Part shown: positions 8,612 to 16,327 of the stretch, in pieces
Numbering within the stretch: position 1 is the stretch's first letter
Layout of the letters: each line of letters begins with the position of its first letter
Assembly (NCBI RefSeq): GCF_014208105.1
Contig: NZ_JACHMQ010000001.1
Location: 7,626,001 to 7,690,000, forward strand
DNA from: Actinomadura coerulea
GTDB taxonomy: Bacteria > Actinomycetota > Actinomycetes > Streptosporangiales > Streptosporangiaceae
Length of the DNA stretch: 64,000 nt
Direction of reading: 5' to 3'
Notes under the pieces: generated by a model
Databases searched by the model: none
Seen by the model: only the letters and a program-made list of their open reading frames with translations
Told to the model about the DNA's origin: nothing
Made by a program: the position numbers and the translations under genes

Positions 8612-9871
8612 ATGCCGGAACAGTCACCCACTCGGTTCACCATGGTGCCCGCCCGGCGTTCCAGTGAGCCGACCGCTCGCAGGCGGGCCAGGAGGATCCT
8701 GATCGCGCTGTTCCTGGCCGCGGCCCTGAGCATCGTCGCGGTGTTCGTCGCCCTGACGAGCGGGAGCGGCAAGCCGGACCTGTCCGCGGTCACACCGAAG
8801 GGTCGCGACCTTTCGTACACCGCCGCGGTGAACTTCCTGGCCGGCCGGATGCAGGACGTGCCCCGCGCCGATTCCTTCGACCCGCAGGCGGCGTCCGTGG
8901 AGGGCCCCGACGGGACCTCGACCGCGCTCGACTACCGGGCGCTGAACTGGGTCGGATTCACTCCTCGGCATTTCGGGACGGAGGAGCTCGGCTTCACCGA
9001 CTTCGAGATCCACCACTACCTCGTCGTGTTGAACGACCAGGCGGCGACGCAGAGTCCGTCCCCGGCTGCCGGCGGCAGGCCGAGCGCGACCCCGTCCGGT
9101 GGGGCGGCGGCGTCTCCGTCCGGTGGGGCGGCCGCGTCTCCGTCCGGTGGGGCGGCGGCGCCTCCGTCCGGTGGGGCGGCGGCGCCTCCGTCCGGTGGGG
9201 CGGCCGCGCCTCCGTCCGGCGCTGCTCCGCAGGCGGGTGCGACCGGCACGCCGTCTCCGGGCACGACGGCCGGCCCGCAGGGCAGCCCCTCGCCCGGTGT
9301 CAGTGAAACGCCGCCGATGAGTGCGCATGTGCTCCAACTGGACGTGCCGGTGCTGCTCGACCCTTCGGGCCCCCGCCTGGCGGCCTCGCCCGCCTTCTCG
9401 GTTTGGAAGAACGGCACGGGCAAGCCCAAGGGCACCGGCGACTACACCAATTACCGGCAGCTGACCACGGAAGTCAGCACCGAGTCCAAAAACCAGATTC
9501 TGCGATGGGCGGCGGCCTACGCCACGGGTGATTCGCCGGCACTGCTGGCCGTCACCGGTGACCAGGACCCCAAGCACCGCTACGAAGGCCTTTCGGGGTT
9601 CCGCCTGGCGGACTCCTCCCAGGCCGTGCAGATCCTTTCGGCGATCAAGACGCTCGACGACCAGCTCGTCGTCCGGGTGCGGATCATGCTTGCCAGAGCC
9701 GAACAACCCGGGACGGTCCCTCCAAAGAAGGGAAACGTCCAGCCATTCACTAATTTCGCCGATTTCGACCTGCTGGTGGGAGCCAGCGGGGCGCAGCCGC
9801 CGGTGCTCGCGTGGGGGCCTGCGGGTTCCGCAGCGGAACTGAACCCCTACAGCAACGCACTGAACAACTGA
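8612..9871 (+). CDS. TcpC-like conjugation protein with a Ser/Gly/Ala/Pro repeat linker
   Basis: 419 residues; strong AGGAGGGAC ribosome site before the ATG. A cytoplasmic basic N-terminus and one transmembrane helix at about 29-50 (LIALFLAAALSIVAVFVAL) are followed by an extracytoplasmic domain (about 70-145), a low-complexity linker with five copies of an octapeptide (PSGGAAA plus S or P, about 160-200), and a second domain (about 285-419) containing ILRWAAAYATGDSPALL and NFADFDLLVG. Two NTF2-like domains outside the membrane is the plan of TcpC, the VirB8-like scaffold of Gram-positive conjugation systems. It is the first gene of the plus-strand operon. Confidence 0.75.
   Translation: MPEQSPTRFTMVPARRSSEPTARRRARRILIALFLAAALSIVAVFVALTSGSGKPDLSAVTPKGRDLSYTAAVNFLAGRMQDVPRADSFDPQAASVEGPDGTSTALDYRALNWVGFTPRHFGTEELGFTDFEIHHYLVVLNDQAATQSPSPAAGGRPSATPSGGAAASPSGGAAASPSGGAAAPPSGGAAAPPSGGAAAPPSGAAPQAGATGTPSPGTTAGPQGSPSPGVSETPPMSAHVLQLDVPVLLDPSGPRLAASPAFSVWKNGTGKPKGTGDYTNYRQLTTEVSTESKNQILRWAAAYATGDSPALLAVTGDQDPKHRYEGLSGFRLADSSQAVQILSAIKTLDDQLVVRVRIMLARAEQPGTVPPKKGNVQPFTNFADFDLLVGASGAQPPVLAWGPAGSAAELNPYSNALNN
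9092..9211 (+). repeat. Five tandem 24-bp coding repeats
   Basis: Five in-frame 24-bp units starting with CCGTCCGGTGGGGCGGC encode the Pro-Ser-Gly-Gly-Ala linker of the TcpC-like protein. Units differ at only a few positions, so copy number may vary between strains. Confidence 0.9.
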
Positions 9872-9901
9872 CCGGGACCTCAAACCATGGAGGGAAATAG
9901 G

Positions 9902-10228
9902 ATGTCAGTTCCTGGTTTTCACATACTCGCGGGACCGGAGCTCGGCCAGACCGGGGCCGACAGCTTCTTCAGCTCGCCCGCGGGCAAGGCGCTGGTCGCG
10001 ATCTGCGGTGCGATCGCGGTCGTCATCGTCGTGTTCGGAGTCTTCCGGATGATCAACGGCATCGGCCGCGGACGTCCGGGCGAGGCTTTCAAGTCGCTCA
10101 TCTTCGCTCTGCTCATCGGCGGGATGCTGTTCAACCTCGGCCTCACGGTCCAGGGGGTCAAAATGATGAGCAGCCTCGTCGGAAAGATCTTCACCAGCGT
10201 CGACCAGGTCGGCAACAGCGGCGGTTGA
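9902..10228 (+). CDS. Pilin-sized two-helix membrane protein (VirB2/TrbC-like?)
   Basis: 108 residues from the ATG at 9902, which has GGAGGG eight bases upstream; the ATG at 9887 lies within that site's upstream edge and is less likely. Two hydrophobic helices are seen, about 31-55 (ALVAICGAIAVVIVVFGVFRM) and 68-85 (SLIFALLIGGMLFNLGLTV), separated by a basic loop (NGIGRGRPGEAF). Length, two-helix topology, high copy-style ribosome site and position just before the VirD4-like ATPase fit a VirB2/TrbC-type pilin or a TcpD-like subunit. No clear signal-peptidase site is visible. Confidence 0.65.
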   Translation: MSVPGFHILAGPELGQTGADSFFSSPAGKALVAICGAIAVVIVVFGVFRMINGIGRGRPGEAFKSLIFALLIGGMLFNLGLTVQGVKMMSSLVGKIFTSVDQVGNSGG

Positions 10229-10256
10229 TGCGGGTACCTCAGCGTAAGGAGTGAAC

Positions 10257-12215
10257 GTGGCGGACCCGAGAGGGCCGGAGAGCAGACCCACGGACCTGGC
10301 CGGTGGCGGCTATGTCTTCCCCGCCGTGGTCCTGCTGGTGTTCGCGGTCATCCTGGCCGTGCTCATCCCGGCCCTCTGCGCCTGGCTGCTGCTCGTCGCG
10401 CTGCGCCGGTTCCTCGCCCGGCGCGACTGGATCATCGTCTCGCTGGCCGGCGTGGTGGGGTTCGCTCTGCGGGCCAAGGACAACGCCTACGCCTACGGCT
10501 ACTGGCTGGCGAGCTTCGCCGACTTCGGCCCCGGACAGCCCGGGAAGGTGCCCGTCACCGTCCTGCTGTCGCTGACCGCGGTGCTGGCGGGCCTCTTCGG
10601 ACTGATCGTCGGGAGGGCCCGGGGATCGGCGATCATGACGCTCTCGTCCTTCCTGCGCAAGAAGAAGAAGTTCGTCGACCTGTTCGACGGCACCTGGTTC
10701 CGGCAGAAGGAGCTGGTCGACGACCCGATCACCCCTCGGGACGGGCGACGGCAGATGCTGAAGAAGCGGGTGTCCATGCGGGTGACCGTGGCCGACATCC
10801 CGGCGGTGCACGGCCCGTACGCCACGGAGAAGGCCAGGAAGACGCCGATCAAGGCCAAGATGATCCCCCTCGGACTCGGGGGCAACGACCGTCCGGTGTG
10901 GCTGAGCACCCAGGAGATGGGCATGCACGGCGCCGTGGTCGGCTCCACCGGCAGCGGCAAGACCGTCACGCTGATGTGGATCATCGGGGCGGCGCTCGAC
11001 ATGGGCTTCGACGTCACCGTCCTCGACATGAAGGAGGACACCGAGCCGGGAGGCCTGCGCGACTTCCTGCGCGCCTACGCGCAGGCGCACCGGATGCCGA
11101 TGCAGGAGATCGCGCTCGGCGACGAGCAGCCGGCCTTCTGGTTCAACGCCCTCGCGGGCATGTCCGCCGACGAGGCGTTCGACACCATCATGACGATGGT
11201 CGAGTTCGACGACGCGTACTGGCAGGCGCTGAACCGCAAGGTCCTCCAGCAGGTCGTCCAGATGCTCCACGAGGCCGCCGAGATCGCGCCGGACCGGTTC
11301 AATCCGCCCAACATGCTCGAGATCGGCAAGATCATGGAGCACGGCGAGAACATGAAGGGCGCCGTCAAGGAGCACGTCCTCGCGATCGACGGGGTCCGCG
11401 GCTTCGGCCACTGCACCGAGCGCTACACCAACGTACTGCGGCCGTCCCGCGACGAGGGGGTCTCCGCGGCCAGCTTCGGCACCAAGCTGACCGGCCTGTA
11501 CGACTCCGGCGCGGGCCGCCGCATCCTGGTCCCCGGCGGGGAGCGGCAGATGATCGACGTCCGGCGCGAGGGGCTGACCTACATCGGCCTCAACTCCCTC
11601 GGCCAGCCCGACATGGCGAAGATCCTCTCCTCCTCGGCGCTGCAGCGGCTCTCGGTGTACGCCGCGCAGCGGATCCAGGGCCGCGCCCCCAAGGACCGGC
11701 CGCGGCTCATCGTGGTGGACGAGGCGAACTTCATCGACCGCGAGATCGCCATGAACATGCTGTCCAGGGTCCGGTCCGCGCTGTTCAACATGATCCTCTG
11801 CACCCAGGGTCCGACGGACTGGATCGACAAGGACGGCGACGACTGGTCGCGCCTCACCCAGAACATCAACTGGTTGATCGCCATGGCCCAGTCGTCCCCG
11901 GAGGCCGCGGAGAAGTGCGCGGACTTCCTCGGCATGCGCGACAACAACAAGTTCAGCGAGCGCGTCGGCCAGGACGGCCACACCCAGAACCTGCAGGCCA
12001 TGGGGGAGGAGCAGTACATCGTCTTCCCGAAGGAGCTGCGCGCCCTCGGCACCGGCGAGGGGTACCTGCGGGTCAACAAGCCGGCCAGCCGCGTCGAGTA
12101 CGTGATCATTCCGATGCGGAAGCAGGAGCTGGACCGGTACCGGCCGCCCGCTCCGCACGGCGAGCCGGTCACGCTGCCGCAGGGCGCCCCGCAGGGGACG
12201 AGGGGGCGGATGTGA
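10257..12215 (+). CDS. VirD4/TraG-type P-loop ATPase (coupling-protein-like)
   Basis: 652 residues from the GTG at 10257, six bases after AAGGA; the GTG at 10251 is directly against that site. Three N-terminal hydrophobic helices (FPAVVLLVFAVILAVLIPAL; WIIVSLAGVVGFAL; LLSLTAVLAGLFGLIVG) anchor it. Walker A is VVGSTGSGKT at about 227-236 and Walker B RLIVVDEANF at about 483-492, followed by the sensor-like LCTQGPTDW. This is the layout of VirD4/TraG/TcpA coupling ATPases, which bring substrate to the channel and power transfer. It overlaps the next gene by four bases (GTGA), indicating coupling. Confidence 0.85.
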   Translation: MADPRGPESRPTDLAGGGYVFPAVVLLVFAVILAVLIPALCAWLLLVALRRFLARRDWIIVSLAGVVGFALRAKDNAYAYGYWLASFADFGPGQPGKVPVTVLLSLTAVLAGLFGLIVGRARGSAIMTLSSFLRKKKKFVDLFDGTWFRQKELVDDPITPRDGRRQMLKKRVSMRVTVADIPAVHGPYATEKARKTPIKAKMIPLGLGGNDRPVWLSTQEMGMHGAVVGSTGSGKTVTLMWIIGAALDMGFDVTVLDMKEDTEPGGLRDFLRAYAQAHRMPMQEIALGDEQPAFWFNALAGMSADEAFDTIMTMVEFDDAYWQALNRKVLQQVVQMLHEAAEIAPDRFNPPNMLEIGKIMEHGENMKGAVKEHVLAIDGVRGFGHCTERYTNVLRPSRDEGVSAASFGTKLTGLYDSGAGRRILVPGGERQMIDVRREGLTYIGLNSLGQPDMAKILSSSALQRLSVYAAQRIQGRAPKDRPRLIVVDEANFIDREIAMNMLSRVRSALFNMILCTQGPTDWIDKDGDDWSRLTQNINWLIAMAQSSPEAAEKCADFLGMRDNNKFSERVGQDGHTQNLQAMGEEQYIVFPKELRALGTGEGYLRVNKPASRVEYVIIPMRKQELDRYRPPAPHGEPVTLPQGAPQGTRGRM

Positions 12216-12934
12216 GTCCGCCGCGGCGCCGCCCGGGGGACGAGGCCCGGCCGAAGGGGAAGGCGCGGCCGGACGATGAGGCGCGGACACGGCGGATCGA
12301 CCCCCTCGCGGTCGCGCTGGAGGCCTCGATCATCCTGCTGCTCGGCTTCGTCCTCGCGGGCGTCTCGATCGGGCTGCTCATCGTCCAGGCGGGGGACGTG
12401 GTCACGTTCGACGCGGGTGACGTGGTCACCGCCGCCGCGGCGGGCGTCGTCGCCGCCGCGGTGGTCCGGCTGACCGTGCGGCTCCACCGGCGCTGGAAGA
12501 GGACGATCGGCCGGTTCACCGCCGCCGCCGCGCTGTGCGCCCTCGCCGCGGGCGCGGGCGCCCTCGCGGTGCTGGTGCCGGGCGAGTGCCCCGGGGGGCT
12601 CTTCAGCACGGGCCGGTGCGGGGTGCGCGAGGCCGCCGCCTGGGGACAGGTGGCGGGACTGGCCGCGGTGCTGAACTTCATGATCGCCGGGATGGCGCTC
12701 ACGGTGTGGCGGCTCGTCCGCCGGCTCGCCCGGGAGGTCCGGGCCGTGGTCCGCGACGGGGCGGAACAGGGCGTCATCTGGTTCAGGGCGCTGAAGAACA
12801 TCCGGGGGCGCCGGGCGGGCGCGCGCGAGGCGGGCGGGGAGGCGCGCGGCGCGCAGGACTCCAAGGGCCGTCCGACGCCGCGCCGCGCGGACGCCGAACG
12901 GGCGCGCCGCAAACGGCTCCGCGCGCGGGCCTGA
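12212..12934 (+). CDS. Four-helix membrane protein of the secretion-like operon
   Basis: 240 residues; its GTG overlaps the stop of the ATPase gene. The N-terminal 30 residues and C-terminal 60 residues are strongly basic. Four hydrophobic helices lie between: ASIILLLGFVLAGVSIGLL, DVVTAAAAGVVAAAVV, RFTAAAALCALAAGAGALAV and VAGLAAVLNFMIAGMALTVW. Two cysteines (GECPGG, TGRCG) fall in the loop between helices 3 and 4, which is predicted to be outside. No family was recognised; the tight overlap with the coupling ATPase suggests it works with that protein in the membrane. Confidence 0.75.
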   Translation: MSPPRRRPGDEARPKGKARPDDEARTRRIDPLAVALEASIILLLGFVLAGVSIGLLIVQAGDVVTFDAGDVVTAAAAGVVAAAVVRLTVRLHRRWKRTIGRFTAAAALCALAAGAGALAVLVPGECPGGLFSTGRCGVREAAAWGQVAGLAAVLNFMIAGMALTVWRLVRRLAREVRAVVRDGAEQGVIWFRALKNIRGRRAGAREAGGEARGAQDSKGRPTPRRADAERARRKRLRARA

Positions 12935-12969
12935 GCCGCGGCCCCGGAGCGAGCGTCCAAGGGAGATCC

Positions 12970-13683
12970 ATGTACGAGGTCGGAAGGGCCGGAGACTTCG
13001 TCTCCCGGCAGATGTGGCGCCACCGGGCCCGAGGGTCTCTCTACGCGGCCGGAGCCGCCACGGCGGCGCTCACGGCCGTGGGTGCCCTACTGGGGGCGCT
13101 GCTCCTGGACGGCGGTGCGCTGAGGGTGTCGGCGGCCGTCGCGGGGGTGGCCGCGGCGGCGGGCTGCGGGTACGCGTGGATCCGCGCGACGCGGTCACTG
13201 GGGCAGGCCCGGCGGTCGTCCGTGGGCGCGCGGTCCGAGCGCGAGGTGCGCACGGCCGTCCGGCGCACGGAATCGGTCGCGGCGGCCTACGGGCTCGTTC
13301 TCGGCTCCCGCGGCGGCGACTGCGACACGGTGGTCTTCACCCGCGGCTGCGGGGCCGCGGCCATCGAGGTGAAGACGGGGCACGGCCGGGTCTCCGCCGA
13401 GAACGGGACCATGCGGGTCGGCAACCGCGTGCTGCACGGCGACCCCGCCCGGCAGGCCGCGAACCAGGCGCGGAGGCTCTCCCGCAAGCTGGGCGGCAGG
13501 ACGGTCCTGGCGGTCGTGTGCGTGCCGGGGATGCGTAACCGGCCGTTCACCACGGCCGCCGGCGTGTGGGTCTGCTCCGCACGGGACCTGCAAACGGTTC
13601 TGGATCGTGCCCCGCGCGTCTTCGGCGCGGCGGAGGAAGCGCGGGAGACGATGCGGAGCCTCTGGCAGGCGGCCCCGGCCTGA
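12970..13683 (+). CDS. NERD-domain membrane protein (putative nuclease-related)
   Basis: 237 residues after AGGGAG. Two N-terminal hydrophobic helices (LYAAGAATAALTAVGALLGA and VSAAVAGVAAAAGCGYAW) precede a NERD-like domain: the pair GDCDTVVF and AIEVKTGHG gives the Asp...Glu-X-Lys arrangement of the PD-(D/E)XK-like nuclease core found in NERD proteins. Last gene of the plus-strand run. A membrane-tethered nuclease-like protein beside a DNA-transfer-like ATPase could process incoming or outgoing DNA, but activity is not shown. It is convergent with 13735. Confidence 0.75.
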   Translation: MYEVGRAGDFVSRQMWRHRARGSLYAAGAATAALTAVGALLGALLLDGGALRVSAAVAGVAAAAGCGYAWIRATRSLGQARRSSVGARSEREVRTAVRRTESVAAAYGLVLGSRGGDCDTVVFTRGCGAAAIEVKTGHGRVSAENGTMRVGNRVLHGDPARQAANQARRLSRKLGGRTVLAVVCVPGMRNRPFTTAAGVWVCSARDLQTVLDRAPRVFGAAEEARETMRSLWQAAPA

Positions 13684-13734
13684 CCGGCCGGTGCGGGACG
13701 CCGTCCGAGCCTCCCCGTGGGTGCGGGGGAGGGT

Positions 13735-14934
13735 CTACGGCATTTCCGGGCGCCACATGAGCGATGCGATGACCAGCAGGACGCCCATGCAGGTGATCAA
13801 GAAGGTGATCAGCGTGGGCATGAGATCGGAATCTCCGCGCCTCGGCAGCCGGCCGGCGAGCAAGCGCCGGGCCGGGCCTCCGGCGGACCGGGGTGCCTCC
13901 GGGGGGAGGTCGTCGTCGCCGTCCTCCTCGAAGAACCAGCCGTTCTCCGCGGTGCCGGGGGCGCCGTTCTGGCCGGGAGTCTGAGCCCAGCCCGCGGCGG
14001 GCTGGGGTTGGAGCGCGCCAGGGGCCTCGGGGAAGCCCTGGGGCGCCGCCGCGAGCGGCCCGCCGGGCGCGTTGGCGGGCCCGTAGCCGGCACCGGGGGC
14101 GGCGGCATGCGGGGCGCTCGCCGGGGCGCCGAACGGCGATCCCGGCGGCGTACCCGGCGGCGTACCCGGCGGCGTACCCGGCGGCATGCCGTGGCTCGGG
14201 GCGACGCCGGGGTTCGGAGCGGCGCCGGGGTTTGGAGCGGCGCCGGGGTTTGGAGCGACGCTGTGCTGCGGGGCGGCGCCGGGGTTGGGAGCGGCGCTGT
14301 GCTGCGGGGGGCTCTGCTGCGTGTTCGGCGGGAGGCTCTGCTGAGGATGCGGGGGGAGGCTCTGCGGCGGGCTTGGCGGGACGTTGTTCCGGGAGCGTGG
14401 CGGGACGTTCTGCTGGGAACGTGGCGGGGCGTTGTTCTGGGGGCTTGGGGAGACGTTCTGCTGGGAGCGCGGCGGCGTGCTGCGCGGGGGAGCCGGCGGG
14501 TTTGCCGACGGGTTTGCCGACGGGGCGGGGCGGGTGTTCCGCTGCCCGGAGGGGGTCTTGGGACCGGCGGCCTGCCCGCCGGTGCCGCCGGGTGCGGAGC
14601 CGGGCGCGCCGCCGCCGGGCGCGGTGTTGGGACCGCTCCAGGCTGCGCCGGCGCCCTCGGAAGGCGCCCCCGGGGCGGCGGCGCTCCAGGAGTCCCAGGT
14701 CCCGAGCGAGGCCCAGGGGTCGCTCTGGGCGGGGGCCGGGTTGCTCTGCGCGGGTGCCGGGTCACTCTGGGCGGGTGCCGGGTCGCTCCGCGGCGGCTCG
14801 GACCCGGGGACGGGCTTGCCCGCCGACGCGGGCGGTGCGGCGGCCGGCTCCTGGGCGGTGTCCGCGGTGTCATCGATGATGATCCACGCGGACGTCTCCC
14901 CGGGGCCGCCCGCGTGCTCCCGTCCGTCGTTCAT
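13735..14934 (-). CDS. Disordered Pro-rich protein with C-terminal membrane anchor, coupled to the sigma gene
   Basis: 399 residues. The first 330 residues are low complexity, dominated by Pro, Ala, Gly, Gln and Ser, with short repeats such as PNPGAAPNPGA and PPGTPPGTPPGT. A small acidic patch precedes the single C-terminal helix (TLITFLITCMGVLLVIASLMW), with WRPEMP outside, so it is a tail-anchored protein. Its ATG overlaps the stop of the sigma-factor gene (ATGA), which implies translational coupling. A membrane-tethered partner encoded with a sigma factor is often an anti-sigma or signalling protein, but no anti-sigma fold is visible here, so that role is only a guess. Confidence 0.8.
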   Translation of the reverse strand: MNDGREHAGGPGETSAWIIIDDTADTAQEPAAAPPASAGKPVPGSEPPRSDPAPAQSDPAPAQSNPAPAQSDPWASLGTWDSWSAAAPGAPSEGAGAAWSGPNTAPGGGAPGSAPGGTGGQAAGPKTPSGQRNTRPAPSANPSANPPAPPRSTPPRSQQNVSPSPQNNAPPRSQQNVPPRSRNNVPPSPPQSLPPHPQQSLPPNTQQSPPQHSAAPNPGAAPQHSVAPNPGAAPNPGAAPNPGVAPSHGMPPGTPPGTPPGTPPGSPFGAPASAPHAAAPGAGYGPANAPGGPLAAAPQGFPEAPGALQPQPAAGWAQTPGQNGAPGTAENGWFFEEDGDDDLPPEAPRSAGGPARRLLAGRLPRRGDSDLMPTLITFLITCMGVLLVIASLMWRPEMP

Positions 14935-15860
14935 CCTGCCCGTCCTTCGATCCTCCGGGCGCGCTCGGGTGTCTCGACCACGGGCTGGAGCAGCTTGGCC
15001 AGCGCCTTCTGCTGGATCTGCCGCACCCCTTCGCGGGACAGCCCGAGCCGTTCGCCGATGACGCGCAGCGCCTGCTCCGGCTCGCCGTCCAGGCCGAACC
15101 GGCGCGTCAGTACGTACCGTTCGCGGGGGTCGAGCAACGGCAAGCCGCGGCTGCTGAGGGCGCGCAGGTCGAAGCGGAGCAGCACCTCGTCCTCGATGCT
15201 CGGGGCCGCGTCGGGCAGCCGGTCCTCCCAGGCGACGTCGTCCTCGCCCGGACCGCCCGCGACCGTGTGCAGGCTGTCCAGCCGGGGGGCGTCGAGCACG
15301 CGGCGCACCTGCGCCTCGGTCACGCCGGCGCGGCGGGCGATGTCGGCGTGGTCGATCGGGGCGTCCGGCCCGGCCGCCTCCAGGAACGCCCGCTCGGCGG
15401 CCAGGATGGCCGGGCGCTTCTCGAAGTCCCCCGGATTGAGGTTGGGGTGGTCGGCGTCCCGCACCGCGCGCAGCACCTCCCGCTGGATCGGCTTGAACGC
15501 CCAGCTGGCGAAGGGGCCGCGGTTCGGGTCGTAGGAGGCGATCGCCCAGAGCAGTCCGACCTTGCCGGCGCTCTCGAAGTCCTCGATGTGCTCGCTGGAC
15601 TTCGAGGTGAACATGGTCACGTACCTGCGCACGAGGCCGAAGTTCGCGATCATGATCTCGAGCGTGAGGTCGTCGAACTCGCGCTCGACCCGCCGCAGCA
15701 CCAGTTCCGAGAGCATGTCGATCTCGCCCGTGTCGGCCCGCGCGCGCAGCGCGGCGAGCCGCTCCTGGAGCTCCTGGCGCCGGGCGAAGAGCTCGTCGTT
15801 GCGGGTACGGAACTCGTCGGCGGTGGGGCGCTCGCCGCGCCCCGGCTGCTCGCTGTCCAT
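14931..15860 (-). CDS. Sigma-70 family RNA polymerase sigma factor
   Basis: 309 residues from the ATG at 15860, with AGGGAGACGG just upstream; the longer frame to 16103 has no ribosome site. Region 2 is clear (FESAGKVGLLWAIASYDPNR, SWAFKPIQREVLRAV), region 3 follows (IARRAGVTEAQVRRVL), and region 4 ends with a strong helix-turn-helix (LRVIGERLGLSREGVRQIQQ). The region 4 helix is of the HrdB/group 2-3 type, not ECF. An N-terminal coiled segment (ELFARRQELQERLAALRAR) is unusual. It closes the secretion-like cluster and is a reasonable candidate for reading the shared TTGCNN-N16-NACGGT promoters; that link is an inference. Confidence 0.9.
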   Translation of the reverse strand: MDSEQPGRGERPTADEFRTRNDELFARRQELQERLAALRARADTGEIDMLSELVLRRVEREFDDLTLEIMIANFGLVRRYVTMFTSKSSEHIEDFESAGKVGLLWAIASYDPNRGPFASWAFKPIQREVLRAVRDADHPNLNPGDFEKRPAILAAERAFLEAAGPDAPIDHADIARRAGVTEAQVRRVLDAPRLDSLHTVAGGPGEDDVAWEDRLPDAAPSIEDEVLLRFDLRALSSRGLPLLDPRERYVLTRRFGLDGEPEQALRVIGERLGLSREGVRQIQQKALAKLLQPVVETPERARRIEGRAG

Positions 15861-16327
15861 CCGTCTCCCTCGGCTAGTCGGGAATGCGAGGCTGGAGTTG
15901 TAGCTATGCACGTTCGATGCCGAACGGACCGGGAACGGTCGGAACTGAAACAGATCGTTGATACGTTCGCAGGCCGTTCGGACGGTCGCGAGGCTCCTGG
16001 TCGGCCGCTGAAAACGCGCGCTCGGACGTGTGCCGGCGCAAGATCGCAGTTGAGCGCTTCGCGGGGAGGGGCGCAACTGTCCGGAGAGGAATCGCCGCGA
16101 CAAGTTCGTTGACAGAAAATTGACCTTCTATAGATCCGGCGTTGCCCTGCTGATGGTCGTTTGGTGTACATGCAGTGTGGGGACGGGGGGAACGCGGAAC
16201 CAGTTCGCCGCGTCGGGTTGCGGATCCCGGAACGGACGGACTCTAGAGGGCAGGGGGTAGGCGCTTAGGCTGCGGTAGGAACAGGCGATGCCACGGGCGT
16301 CGTCTGCCAACGAAAGGAAGAGTGACG
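15861..16327 (+). promoter_or_regulatory. Divergent intergenic region, 467 bp
   Basis: No gene is seen. For the minus-strand sigma gene a possible promoter is TTCGGC (15919-15924), 16 bp, TACAAC (15897-15902). For the plus-strand NusA-like gene TTGACA (16109-16114), 16 bp, TAGATC (16131-16136) is plausible. AT content rises locally around 16105-16140, unlike the flanks. Confidence 0.4.

Noticed and set aside
10239..12290. 683-codon frame opposite the VirD4-like ATPase
   Set aside because: Walker motifs and couplings are on the plus strand; the minus frame lacks any recognisable pattern.
13684..13734. Hairpin between the convergent NERD and tail-anchored protein genes
   Set aside because: Only short GC-rich complementarities are present; no convincing terminator could be defined.
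1..15860. Ordinary integrative conjugative element
   Set aside because: No integrase, excisionase, relaxase, replication protein, tRNA gene or direct repeats were found in the window; the missing parts may be upstream, so this is only provisional.
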